Source: Protostelium mycophagum (taxonomy: Eukaryota > Evosea > Variosea > Protosteliida > Protosteliaceae). From it: a stretch of 64,000 nt of DNA. Of this stretch, positions 1-11,023 are shown in pieces. The stretch covers positions 1-64,000 of the forward strand of contig MZNV01000808.1 of assembly GCA_002081555.1 (NCBI GenBank), given 5' to 3'. The position numbers and the translations under genes were made by a program. Numbering within the stretch: the first letter of the stretch is position 1; every line of letters begins with the position of its first letter. The notes beneath the pieces are model-generated. The model ran no database searches, was not told the origin of the DNA, and saw only the letters and a list, made by a program, of their open reading frames with translations.

Positions 1-249
1 AAAACAAGGTCTCAAAATTACAGGCCAACTGAGCAAAACGCAAAGAAACTTCAGCCGGCACAGGGGATTATTTATCCGGAGTGATCCAACCAATTATTTT
101 ATTCTCGTGCCGTGCTGAAAAATACCCCGCAAACATGGCACAAGAATAAATTTAATATAAAAATCACAAACTACAACACGTCGTATTTATCATAAAATTA
201 CTTTGCGTTTTGCTCACTTGCGGCTGAATAAACGAGTAATTGTGTTGAA

Positions 250-830
250 TCTCTTGATGAATGCCAGATGTTGTGGGAGTTTATTAAACCACTGCAGTTC
301 CAGCAAGTGGACCTGTTCCTCTGGCCTGATGTGGGTCAAGTGGTTGGTTGCACCACACACAGGCGCTCATCAGAAACATCTTCCTTCACTTGGAACCTCA
401 AAGATCTGATCGGACAACAGCGGATCTCATCAAACACAAAATTTTATCTATTCTCGGCAAGTGGGTTGTGCATATTCACCCTGAACATCGGATTGTTTTG
501 CAGTACAGAAGCAGATCCGTCCGACGTTTGGTAAGACCCAGAGTCTTCTAACTTGGCAAAATTGGAGTAGGTGTGGTCCTTCTTAAATCCGGGAAGGATC
601 TATAATTTCCGGAATGTTGAGAAAATAGCAACTTCCTCTCATTTTTAAGAACCAACCACAAGAGAAGTCACCAAAGACAACCACCAGCAATCATGCAAGC
701 TATCAATTCAGAGGACAAGTCTCTCTCTGTGAGATGTTCACCAGAAAACATTCACTATTTTGGACCTGCTGACAATTTTGTTGCATCATCAACATGTACT
801 GCGTATAACCTTTTTTATAAATAGAACGTT
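250..830 (+). other. Possible 3' exons of an unidentified gene
   Basis: Several short open stretches on the plus strand look codon-like. One runs from about 297 and reads FQQVDLFLWPDVGQVV. A second, after a possible short intron, runs from about 364 and reads ALIRNIFLHLEPQRSDRTTA. A 43-codon stretch starts with ATG at 693 and ends with TAG near 824. I could not join them convincingly into one frame and recognise no family. They may be the end of a gene that begins before the window, or chance reading frames. The rest of 1-896 shows nothing else I can name. Confidence 0.25.
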
Positions 831-897
831 TTGTCTGCTTCGCACATCTGCGAGCGACGGTTCCGCTTTTCCCAAACTTTTCGGAAGATCAAAGAGG

Positions 898-3800
898 ATG
901 AACAAGCTCGTGATTCGAGGTTAGAACCGCTTTCAATACTCCTAATAACATTAACCAGATTTCATCGATCTCTGTAAAACTGGTGATGTCACGAAAATAC
1001 AGCAGTTGATCGCCAATGAAAAGAGGAACGGAGGTATCTCTCTGAGAGATGTGAGAGATCCTCAAGGCTTTACCGCTTTGCATTGGTCAGCTTTGCAAGA
1101 TAACCGGTAGTATGATGATTTTCATTCCGATGTTGACCCTCTTCAGAGTCATCTTGCAGATCCTCTTTGATGAGCAACTGATCTTGGATATTGATGATCA
1201 GAAGAATAATAATGGACAGACGCCACTTGTAAGTTGTTCTTCTCTGATCGTGATTGATGACTTCTCAGCATTGGGCCTGCATTCAGGGCAACATCATCGT
1301 AGCAGAGACACTGATAAAAAATGGTGCCGACCCCCAAAAGACTGATCAATATGGTTACTCCGCCATTATCCATGCCGCTCAAAATGGTTTGTTGATCGAC
1401 ACGACTGATTGATGTCTAAAGAATTTAGGAAAAACACTCTTGGTACATTATCTCAAAGAATCTGGAATGTCCATTACCGAATCCGATGCAGAAGGACACA
1501 CACCTCTTCATTGGGTGCGTAATGTCTTCTTGCATTGAACTCCTAATCTCATTCTCCATCCTCTAAAAATAGAACTGAATGTCACAGTCGGTGTACCAAA
1601 AGCATATAGAGACCACTACGTACTTAGTCAACCAGGTGAGTCAAAAAAGGCGGGAAATTGCATAAAAAAAGACGTCACACAAGATATCACAATTCGAGTT
1701 GTGCAAAATCCAACACAAAATATATTTTGATGAATTTTACCTCAGTATAAAATATGTGAATAAAATCTTTTCAAATCAAAAAAATCTTGGAGAAATATTA
1801 ATCTAATCCAATTGAACGTCTCATTCGATTGTGACGAATCTACGCAGGGTGCTCCTGTCAACGCCGCAGACAACAATGGAAATACACCTCTACACTGGTC
1901 TGCGATGTGCGGGGACGTCAAGAGTGCCGTTTTATTAGTAGAAAACAAAGCAGATCCTTACCTCTCAAACAACTCCAGCGACTCTGCAATCCAAGTGAAT
2001 GATTAAATTTTTCAAAATAAATTCAACTTATAAAAAATAATTTTTTCAGGTGTCCAGAAAATATGCTGAGCATGTGGAAGTGAACGATTTCTTCGAACAT
2101 ATTGACAAAGTCGGTGTAGACGTGAGTGTCCACTTCGATTTTTCTCGGAAAATATTCCATCCGATTTTGTTCTATTTTTAGACCGAGATTTTCTGTTAAA
2201 ATTTTTCAATTATTTTTATATTTAGATTTATTATTCTTTTTCACAAAATCAGGCCGCGTTTCCGGTGACTAGCGCGAACAGAAGGATGATAGCCATCTGT
2301 CTACCTTTTGTGATATACTCTATATCTTGGTACGTCATATCTGAACTCCCCTTCTGGTTCCAGATTCCAGTCTTTGGGATCTGCAGCGGGATGTTGTGAG
2401 TATTTAAATTAATTATATTATATTATATTTTATTTTATTTAATTTTTTGAGATTTTCAAGACTTTTCCTCTCAAAAATTTCTTTCCATTTAAAAATGTTG
2501 GCAAAAAGTGGTTGAATTTTTCACAAATATTTCCTTGGAAATTTTAATTCGAATAATTTTATTATATAAAAATGAGTAAAATCACAGCAATAAGTTTCAA
2601 GACCAATACCTCTGGTCATCAACACACTTCCAATCGCCGTTTCCCATATCTTGGGCTTGTGCGACCATCTTCTTCATGGCGCTTTGGGAATTCCTCGTTT
2701 TAATTCCAGGTATTGTTTCAAAAATTTGTTTCAAGTCGAAGAAATGTGTCTTACCGCAAAAAAAATCTTTGAATAATGTTGTTATTTGCGAATGTTTTCC
2801 CGGTTTCTAACCGCATAATTGCACGGTCCTTACCGTTCAACAAAAATTCACATGAACACAGCCATGCCAGAGTACTATACTCACCACATGATCTTTATCT
2901 GCTTGATTCCCGCCATAATATATCTCCTCTTCAAGTCTGCAACTCTCGACCCCGGGGTTTTGTTGAAGCATAGAGCTGTACACGTCACAGCCGAAAATAT
3001 GACAAGGTTGATCACAGAAGAACACCTGCACCAATCACAATTCTGTGCGACCTGCACGGTGAGTCACGTCATGTCAAGATCTTGATGTGTTTGAACGCAA
3101 ATTGGTCAAGATGCGCACGCAAGTGAGAGCGGGTTCGTTCATATCGACACAGTCTACCGCATCCCTTGCCGCACTGCGAAGTCAAGCGTGTCTGAGCGAG
3201 GCCAGTACTAAGGTGGGAGACCACTTGGGAAGCCCTCGTGACGAACTCTTTTGCTTGCATCTATCACATCTTTTTATACAAAGTAGTGTACAAGTACAAA
3301 GCACTCGTGACGCATCTTTTCGTTCAAAGTTTGTGCGAATTGTCCCAACACGATTGTTGTCCGAGTATATTTTTTCATCTGCCAACTTTTGCTGCAAAAA
3401 AATAATTTCTTGCACAACAAAAGTACAATATGATTATGTTGAGAGATCACTGAATGGTCACAGATCAGGAAGCCTCTGAGATCCAAACATTGCAGAAGCT
3501 GCAACACTTGTATCGCGAGGTAAATTTGTCTGGTGTTTTCCCTGCATTTTTTAATGATTTATAAACACAAATTTTGTTTTGCAACATTTTTGCTTGTATA
3601 TTGCATAGTTTTTGGTCAAATTCCTCGAACCACGGTAAAGATCTCGTTAATTAACGTGTTCGTTACCGAGAACTGTATCGCACATTGGAAATACTCTGAT
3701 TTGGTAAAGATTCGACCACCATTGCCCCTGGATCAACAACTGTGTCGGCGCGAATAACCACCCTTTTTTCGTTGGGTTACTCATCACCTGGTCCCTCATG

Positions 3801-4349
3801 CTCGGAATCCTCCTCGTCTTTACCTTGATGTGTAGGTGTTTCCGAAAAACTACGGTTGACACGTCATAGATGTGTTTGCATACCTCGAAATACCGTTTTA
3901 CCCGATCCACCTGTTCTTCGTCTTCGTTTTCACAGAACAGGTGATGTGTTTAATGCGAAGTTTAACTCGCAGATCACAATTTACAACGTTGTAGATCTTC
4001 ACTTTGGGCGTCACCTTGTGCATTTTGGTGCATTTCTTCTGGATCAGTGTCTTGCTGGCAGAACAGCTGTATGATGTCATCTACAACAGGACTCTTAACC
4101 AAAACCGAAGAATGAATCAGGTATTTTCATCTCTTACATTGCGGCACATCAGCGACAACATTGCATCAGTAACACCACAGAACCGTAACAATATGACGCG
4201 GCAGAGCCGCACAACGAAACAGCTCCAACCAATGGAGGACACCACACGTAAAATGGAGAGATCTCAGAGGCAAAGATCCTGATTTGTTCAAGTTGTTCTT
4301 GATGTCGCGAACAGAAGCATTGACACGCCCAGACACAAGAAGACTATGA
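898..4349 (+). CDS. Ankyrin-repeat DHHC palmitoyltransferase (AKR1/HIP14 type)
   Basis: Multi-exon gene for a membrane S-acyltransferase that attaches palmitate to cysteines of target proteins, usually at the Golgi. The N-terminal exons encode ankyrin repeats ([13 protein letters not shown] near 1063-1107; [19 protein letters not shown] near 1878-1935). Hydrophobic segments follow. The cysteine-rich catalytic domain is split over three exons: one ending CATC at about 3060, one at 3464-3519 ([18 protein letters not shown]) and one at 3710-3831 carrying [13 protein letters not shown], with the DHHC active site intact. A further transmembrane exon starts near 3869 and another at 3995. The stop is TGA at 4347. 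The architecture matches yeast AKR1 and animal ZDHHC13/17. The intron inside the zinc-binding region (3061-3463) is unusually long for this window. Start chosen as the first ATG leading into the ankyrin frame. Confidence 0.85.
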
Positions 4350-5000
4350 CAGGGGCTGCCGTAAAAACGTAGAAGAATTCACCGAGCTGCTGTCCGATAA
4401 CCGTGGAAGAGACTGGTACCATAGTTACCATCACTCGGTGCCCACACAAGTATAAAATATTGTCGCCTACAGTTGTTTTCTTTCTGTGGACAAATACGCA
4501 TTTATTACCGAGGTCTCTCAGTTCTGCAATGTTCGGCTGAGCTCAAGAAATGAAGAGGACCGTGTGTAGAGGACCGTGTGTAGAGGACCGTGTTTAGAGG
4601 ACCGTGTGGTAGCCTCTGACAGGCCCAAACGTAACGTAAACCAACACGAGATATCGGAAATTAATGTGGCAAGGGAAGTTACGTAAGCCATTAATTTTCC
4701 GACATTTCCTCTGTGATTCTCCTAAAATGCGAAGAGACACGACGGGTCGAGAAGCTTTTGAAAAGCCGTCATGATGACGAAATGTGGTTCTTGTGAAGGT
4801 CCGATAGGATATTTGCAGACACTGTAATTCCACACCGTGTGTCGCGGTTACCCTGCGAATTAGCCGTGGGGGCTTATGCGATTTGTGGTTCTTCGGGCAT
4901 TTGAAGTCGCCCACTACGCCCCACACGGTCCGGAAGATTTCACGGCCCGACAACATAAACCAAACTCACAGTTGGCAGGCATTAATCCAAAACGGGTCAC
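4350..5000. other. Intergenic stretch between the DHHC gene and the next gene
   Basis: No convincing gene. The only clear structure is the 14-bp tandem repeat described separately. A long minus-strand open frame (4594-4956) has no recognisable domain and lies mostly in composition-neutral sequence, so I did not call it. Confidence 0.5.
4554..4609. repeat. Four-copy 14-bp tandem repeat
   Basis: Unit AGAGGACCGTGTGT occurs four times head to tail, the last two copies with small changes at the end. It lies between two genes. No function is evident. Confidence 0.9.
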
Positions 5001-5923
5001 ATGACAAGGACGGCACAGCACAAGTCCCTTGTCTCTCTTCTGAACCAAGACCTGACCGAGGAGGACTTTTCTTTCATCGAAAGTCTTAACGTTTTCATCG
5101 ATGAGCGGTTCCAGATCGGCACCAATTCCAAAAGACCGCCGAATTGTTCTATGTTTGCCCTAGCAAGTCTTTTAGAGGTTAGAGATTCTTGTATAATTCA
5201 AAATCCCAAGACACGGTCACACACTGACATCTGACATTCAGGTCAAAGAGAGACACACAACTCGACCTCATTTCGAAACCTCTTCAACAAGATCACCGAA
5301 AAAGTTTAGAATGAGAGAAGCTTTGAACGCAAAACAACGAAAATCATATGAGGACGAAACACGCTACCTGACTCCTAAACCAATCATCGAGGTAAGCATC
5401 TTTTCAATCTTTTCATCGCGAACAACAATGTGTATTTTACGTCAAGGAGATGCGATTGCTTTGGTATCTTTTCTGCAATAATTTCGGTGAACAAGTCGTC
5501 TGCAGGTCTGCGGGTGACACCTGCACAAGGAATCCTTCATTATCACGGACCATTGCTCAGACACCGCCAGGTGGAGCCAGGAGCTGATGTGGTCAGTGGA
5601 ATCGTGACGACCATTTTGATCACTGAGGAGGGAGAGCCAATCTCAGAAAATGTCTATTCCATCATCGGAGGGTCACAAGCATTATTACGCCCAGAGATCA
5701 AACAGACCGAGCCTATTAAAATTGTGGTAAAGTTCTTCGAGAATCGTTGACTCCGTAAATGATGACAAAAATGCAGGTGACATGTGATGATGTGATGAAG
5801 TTTCAGTGTAAATTTACAGTCGTGTATATAGACAGCAAAAACTGTACAAACGAGGAGGTCTTGTTGTCAAATACGTTTATAGTGGGTTCGTCTTTTCGGA
5901 GCACAAAGAAGAGGAGAGTTTAA
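5001..5923 (+). CDS. Hypothetical protein, four exons
   Basis: I do not recognise a family. Modelled exons: 5001-5177, one starting after CATTCAG near 5242 and ending before a GTAAGC donor near 5390, one from 5496 to about 5726, and a last one from about 5775. The last intron is supported because reading on would stop soon after, whereas splicing gives an open frame starting VTCDDVMKFQCKFTVV and ending in TAA at 5921. An AATAAA signal overlaps the stop. The product is about 210 residues with a basic C-terminus (FRSTKKRRV) that could act as a nuclear localisation signal (inference). The middle part is rich in beta-branched residues (SGIVTTILITEEGEPIS). Confidence 0.6.
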
Positions 5924-6022
5924 ATAAAGCATCGATTTTTCATTGCACTCTGAAGCACTTGGTCCGTCCTTCAAGTACCTGGTATAAAACAACCAATAAA
6001 AATGGAACAAAATCTGCTCTCT

Positions 6023-7810
6023 TTATGTGTTTTGGTTGTCTGAAAAAATTGTTGTCATTCGCAGGGGGGCCATCAAAGTCGGATCAGTCTCCATCAGCTT
6101 TTCGATTTGCATCCTGAAATCATCGGGCAATCCCTCATCACTCTCTGAATGTCTCTTGTTGGTCTCTCTCGAAACTTTCAAACCAAGATTCTCCACGATG
6201 AGGTCGGCTGTCGACGCGACGAAGGCTTGCTTTCGGCTTGAGACCCCGCAGATGTTGGTCATCCGATCATTTGCCAGATCGAAAAAGTTTCCCGCCAATT
6301 TCCGGAATGTGAAGGCGAGTGTGGTGGCTCCAGGCTCCATAGTGTAGACGACTTGGTTTCCCCCTTCTATGCGCTCAAATGGTGTCGGTGTACCAGGTTG
6401 GCGTTGTAGGAGCATCTCGACAGTTGTTGGGACCACCGGGAATGCGTCCTCATGGAACATCTCGAAGAAGATCATCTTGGTCATCCTCTTTCGCTCCTTC
6501 GCTTCTGCCGAGTCCGACTTGTGTATCCGAATGAGGGGTAGTATCTTGTCCTCTAAATATTGCTGGGAGGTGGTGGCCAGCTGTAGCACGGTGACGTTGG
6601 TGGATCGTGCATGCTCAAAAAAGAACTGATACATTCGACGGCTGTGATTAATGTCGTGAAACCAAAATTCTACGGGGGATTGTGTGTAGCCGTCCACCCA
6701 CTGCGGAAGAGGAAAGACGCCGACGAAGCTGAGTGGAACTCCTCTCATCTTCAACAAATCTGTCGCTCCCACATCATGGAATATGGGGAAGATGATGTGA
6801 TCTGGCGTCTCCGCTTTCAGAAACCAAGTGTAGTATTGATAGCGGAAACTGTGATATAGAGGCGGTACTGTCGTTGTGGATCGAAGATGGACATCGAAGA
6901 ATGCTAATGCGTTCTCCACCGCATCGATCGTTGTCCGGTACGGAAATCCTCCTGCCTTTGCCGTCAAAAGCTGCTGCTGTGCGACTTTGTGGAATGAGAT
7001 GAGTATGTTGCTTGTCTGTAAGGCCGGATTGAGTCGTGGTGACTGCAGATGGATCAAGAGGTACTGTATCAAGCCGGCGAGCTCTGGGAATGATGCTTCT
7101 GGTCCATTGTTGCAGAGTCGCATGCGAAATTGCTGGTATACTGCCAGAGGATCTCTGGTCATCTCTGAAATCATTCTCTTGTGATCATCCTTTAAAATCC
7201 TCAGTTGATCGTCACTGTTGTGTCCATTTTGTTGTGAAGGTTCAGTGACAAGTGGTTGAGTCAAAGCCAAGAAGAGGACTTGGGCTGCTCTCAGCGCGAT
7301 TTGGCTGGGACGGAAAGCGTAAGGACCCCGAAGGACGTAATCGTGTGTGTAATCGGGTGTTTCTCTGGTGTATGAAAATTGAATGTTCATGAGAGTGCAA
7401 TCGATCTGGGTGACAACTGCGGAGGTGGTGGGATCGTGCATGTATGTCTGTCGGAAGGAGGAAGAGCTGAAGAGATCTCTCGTCAAATCTACAGCATTTT
7501 GAAAGAGATCTGGAGACGGTTGATTGACATGGATTGGACAAAGTAAATTGGACTCTGCTAATGATCTACTGACTACTGCCGTTACTGTGACTAATTCCTC
7601 TGACGCATCGGCCCACAGCTGATTTCTCATCCTTGATTGTTTGCGATCCGAAAAAATGACGCTGCCGAAAGCCGTTGTTGGGGATGTCAAGTATTTAAGG
7701 AAGGGCCGAGATGCGACATTGCCTCGGGAGCCAGAAAGAATCAGGAAATTTCGATTCGTCGACTTTTGTACAAGTCCTAAACGAGCTTGTTCCTGTAGCC
7801 AGCAGGTCAT
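6023..7810 (-). CDS. Intronless hypothetical protein, about 595 aa
   Basis: One uninterrupted reading frame of about 595 codons in a window where almost every other gene has an intron every 100-200 bp. I do not recognise the family. A conserved-looking core near residues 350-400 contains PIFHDVGATDLL, then LPQWVDGYTQSPVEFWFHD and INHSRRMYQ; the His-Asp-x-x-His arrangement (HDINH) could bind metal (inference). The frame is open four codons upstream of the first ATG (7810). Another ATG at 7859 in a different frame also looks codon-like, so an extra 5' exon is possible. It is head to head with the gene starting at 8197. Lack of introns suggests retroposition or lateral gain from a bacterium; the sequence alone does not decide which. 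Confidence 0.75.
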   Translation of the reverse strand: MTCWLQEQARLGLVQKSTNRNFLILSGSRGNVASRPFLKYLTSPTTAFGSVIFSDRKQSRMRNQLWADASEELVTVTAVVSRSLAESNLLCPIHVNQPSPDLFQNAVDLTRDLFSSSSFRQTYMHDPTTSAVVTQIDCTLMNIQFSYTRETPDYTHDYVLRGPYAFRPSQIALRAAQVLFLALTQPLVTEPSQQNGHNSDDQLRILKDDHKRMISEMTRDPLAVYQQFRMRLCNNGPEASFPELAGLIQYLLIHLQSPRLNPALQTSNILISFHKVAQQQLLTAKAGGFPYRTTIDAVENALAFFDVHLRSTTTVPPLYHSFRYQYYTWFLKAETPDHIIFPIFHDVGATDLLKMRGVPLSFVGVFPLPQWVDGYTQSPVEFWFHDINHSRRMYQFFFEHARSTNVTVLQLATTSQQYLEDKILPLIRIHKSDSAEAKERKRMTKMIFFEMFHEDAFPVVPTTVEMLLQRQPGTPTPFERIEGGNQVVYTMEPGATTLAFTFRKLAGNFFDLANDRMTNICGVSSRKQAFVASTADLIVENLGLKVSRETNKRHSESDEGLPDDFRMQIEKLMETDPTLMAPLRMTTIFSDNQNT

Positions 7811-8196
7811 AAGATGCAAGTTTCCATTGTCCCATCCAGTCTTTGAGGAAATGGATCATGAAGACAATACAGTTGGATGGGTAATCATCAAGTGCGCACT
7901 GGCATAACGTTGATTCCTCATGACGTCCCGCAGTAGTGACGATGTATGTGGTTCAGATCGAGTGTTTCATCTTCTCCAAAAGAGTTTTTTTTGCCACCTT
8001 TTACACTCTGAGCAATCGATTCTTGGCCATTTCTATCTCTTCGAAAGTTGTAAATTGAAGCTTCGAAAAACGAATGAAATTCACAAATAAATTGAGATTG
8101 CGTTTCAAAACGCGATAGTAACCGCGAAAACGGATTTAATCTGCCCCAGCCACATCTTCAACAACAGCACGGACGACATCACGACGCTCATACGAA
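7811..8196. promoter_or_regulatory. Shared upstream region of a divergent gene pair
   Basis: The 5' ends of the intronless gene and the gene at 8197 face each other across this stretch. No defined promoter element can be named. Part of it (7811-7870) may be coding for the minus-strand gene if that gene has an upstream exon. Confidence 0.35.
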
Positions 8197-9062
8197 ATGA
8201 ACACGATGAACAGAAAGACATTAAGACAATCTCTCCAGCACGCCTTGGTCAGAGATCATTCCAGAGAAATTGTGACCGAGGACGAGCCTCTTAACCGCCT
8301 TAAAGAACTCGTAGAGAAGGCTCAGGTATATAATAATTATCAGAAGACGACAAGTGTTGATACGTTCCAGGTCCAAAAACACCGTTTGGAAAGTGAATAT
8401 GATACAGCCAGGGTCGAATTAGAACGTCTCAGAAACCCAAAAAGAAGCTCTCAATCTCAGTTGAGGAGATGTTTCCGCGCCAAAATGGAAGCCATCAAGC
8501 AGAATCTTGGTTTGATGCAAGATATGATTCAAACGGGCCAGGCAATCACATACCCAATGACAGCTGTTTTGAGTGCTTGTAACATCCTACAAATGGTATT
8601 ATTGATTTCATCCATTTTACTGTACTCATCAATCACAACAGGCCATCGATTCCTCCAGAAGGATTTTGGATTTAGAGATCAACTATTTCCCAAACTATTG
8701 TCTATTCAACCGCATCCCATTCGGCAAGAAGGCAAAATGGTGCCAGCGTAATCCTGCCACCGTCACGGCCGCAGTTGTTCCTCTCTTCTTTATCCCTTTT
8801 GGTGCATTTGCAGCTGCTCCAGCTCTGGATTGTTGCATTCCCTCCAGCATCAGCACGTTGTCAAAGCGCATGTCCAAAGACAAGGTGATGACTGCACCAA
8901 TACTCGTTATCGATGATCTGTGATCATCATTAATGATTGTAGTTGAAAGGAGACTTGACAAAGTCTGAAGAATACGCCAGAGCACACTTGGGCAGCAGTG
9001 ACGAAGTCAGCATCCAAGTGAACATGCACAAAGAAGAGCTCGATTCTTTCCGAGACTTGTGA
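8197..9062 (+). CDS. Hypothetical protein with coiled coil and hydrophobic segment
   Basis: Three exons: 8197 to about 8594, about 8642-8884, and about 8943-9062. The joined frame is open from ATG to TGA. The first exon is rich in charged heptad-like sequence (residues about 50-110; for example RLESEYDTARVELERLR), suggesting a coiled coil. Exon 2 encodes a hydrophobic run (AAVVPLFFIPFGAFAAAPAL) that could be a membrane segment. The C-terminus is acidic (HKEELDSFRDL). No family recognised. Overall length is about 240 residues. Confidence 0.6.
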
Positions 9063-9243
9063 ATAATAAATCCATTCTATTTATCTCGACATGCGGTCTC
9101 CAATGATGAAGATGACGACGCCTCTCATTTTTGAAAGTCTATGCCAACGTCTATAAATTGCCATGAAAAAGTCATGATCGACCCATCAGGTGTCAGAAAT
9201 AAACAATCAGGACAATAAAAACCAAGACCAAAAATCAAAGTCT

Positions 9244-10090
9244 TTAATGCATCTGAGGAATCTCATGTAACTTCCAGTATTTCTTCATCTCTTCTCCGCT
9301 GAGACTTTCTACCTGCGCTTTATCAACAAAAATTAAATAAAAATTAAAATGTTAATGTTGAACAAATAAACCCAACAAAAATAACAGTTTCCTTAGCGTG
9401 AAGAATCACGGTATCTACCGCGTATTTTAAACGATCAAGCTTGCAATATATATTTTTCATTTATTGTTTGAAATATTTAAGATACAAATAAATAAAATAA
9501 ATTCTAGCTTTGCACACATTAAAAATAAAATCCAACAAATACAAAGCATTTAACATCGCGCTACAGACCTCTGCATTGAGATGATCGAAAAGAGGCTTTC
9601 TGAAAGTGTCCATCTTTTCTCTCATTATCACCGCATCGTAGAGGTTCGGGTCCGATTTACATTCTTCTATATATTTAGCGTACTGCGCCAGTCCTACACC
9701 CATCACCTATAGAACATGAATGATTTTGTTTCGATTGTCATTCATGTCTTCTTTGAAGATGATCAACACCTTGTGTTCATTGATGTGATCTTTGCCAAAT
9801 TTTGGCATCCTCTTCGCCAGTTTTGGAAATATTCTAGTCTCTTCGATTGTGTGATGTAAGTGAAGATGGCTGTCTAAACTTTGTGCACTGTTAAGATAAG
9901 CCCTCAGAGTGAATCCCTTCTTCTTGAATTGGTCCGCATTTTCGTAGATCGTCCGGAATTCTCTTCTGAAAATGGAGTGAAAGTAGTCCATTGTGATGGC
10001 AGAATCATTCCATCTCAGTTCCTCCTCTGACATTGATTCCACATCGCGAAGAAAGGCGGGTCCCTCTGGCTCTTCTTTTCCCTTGGGCAT
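9244..10090 (-). CDS. Hemerythrin-type HHE cation-binding protein
   Basis: Three exons: 9770-10090, 9569-9706 and 9244-9312, joined in frame. The predicted protein is about 175 residues with a four-helix hemerythrin pattern: DYFHSIFRREF, then SHLHLHHTIEETRIFPKL and HINEHK, supplying the His/Glu residues that bind a non-haem di-iron centre in this family. The last helix DHLNAE continues across an intron into VESLSGEEMKKYW. Members bind oxygen or iron, or act in redox sensing; the role here is unknown. The stop TAA is at 9244-9246. Start ATG at 10090 is the first in the open frame. Confidence 0.8.
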
Positions 10091-10463
10091 GATTGATTAA
10101 TGATCGGACCAACATGACTCCCCGAACTGCTCCGACCCGATCCGTCTTTTCCGATCCGCGGGAAATTTTTTGTCCCATCAGGAAGCTTCCTGACACAATG
10201 TCGCGACCGACGCCTGTTGAATCATCGACCAGGCGACAGCGGAGAGGACCAAAAGTGTCTGATATAAAGCACCTATTACAGCTTCATAGTCATTTTCAAT
10301 TCTCAACGAGAGGAGCCCCACCCTCCCACTTGTACGCTCTGTATTTTGGGGCAGAAAATTGAACTTTCTCACGGGGTTTTCAAAAGGCGCTGGACACTTG
10401 GATTTAAACCACATCAGATCTGAGAGACTAGACTACCGTCAATAAGAACGGATTAGCAACACA

Positions 10464-10957
10464 ATGTACAGTATAGGGGATAGCATACTGATAGCCCGCA
10501 GTGGAGGTGATATGGCCGGAGTACAACAGCTCTACAACGTTGTAATCATACGCAGGAGGACGGATTCATTCATTGTTCAGGTTCGCGCAAACTAAATAAA
10601 TCTGCAGTTTCAGGTAAATTTTACGAAAGAGTCGATAAAAACGAATCAATGAGATCTGTTTGAGGGTACCGAACATTATCAACATTAATGGACTTCTCGA
10701 TGTTCGAAATGTTTGCCGATTGCAGTGAGTCATTTCGGAAAGTTTATCAATGGGTTGGAGCGCCAGGCTTCTGCTTCCTGGCCTTCTTGTTTATGACTAT
10801 AGGTGCGATCTGGAACTTATCTCCTCTCTTGCTTCTTTCAGAGGTAGATTCTATAGAGGTAGGCAGAGATCTGTGCACATCAGCTTCCTCATCTACCGGA
10901 AAAACAGATTTTCCGAAAAGAATTTTAGAGAAAAAATTCTGGAATTTCAAAATTTAA
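10464..10957 (+). CDS. Possible small membrane protein gene
   Basis: An ATG at 10464 opens a 39-codon stretch (MYSIGDSILIARSGG start) ending before a possible GT donor near 10580. A second frame with ATG at 10688 (MDFSMFEMFADCSESFRK) carries a hydrophobic run (FCFLAFLFMTIGAIWNL). I could not prove that the two join, and no family is recognised. The remainder of 10091-11023 shows nothing I can name. Confidence 0.25.
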
Positions 10958-11023
10958 GACCAAAATTTCGTGCCCGGAAGAATAAACCTCCGGTCACAAT
11001 CTTTCGCGCCATCATCAGATCAC

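Noticed and set aside
3061-3463. A second, degenerate DHHC-like exon ([17 protein letters not shown]) inside the intron of the palmitoyltransferase gene
   Set aside because: It lacks the zinc cysteines and stops soon after; the true exon [15 protein letters not shown] lies at 3464-3519, so the resemblance is probably chance.
4594-4956. A 120-codon minus-strand ORF
   Set aside because: No ATG-proximal conservation, no domain, and no splice partner; treated as a chance frame.
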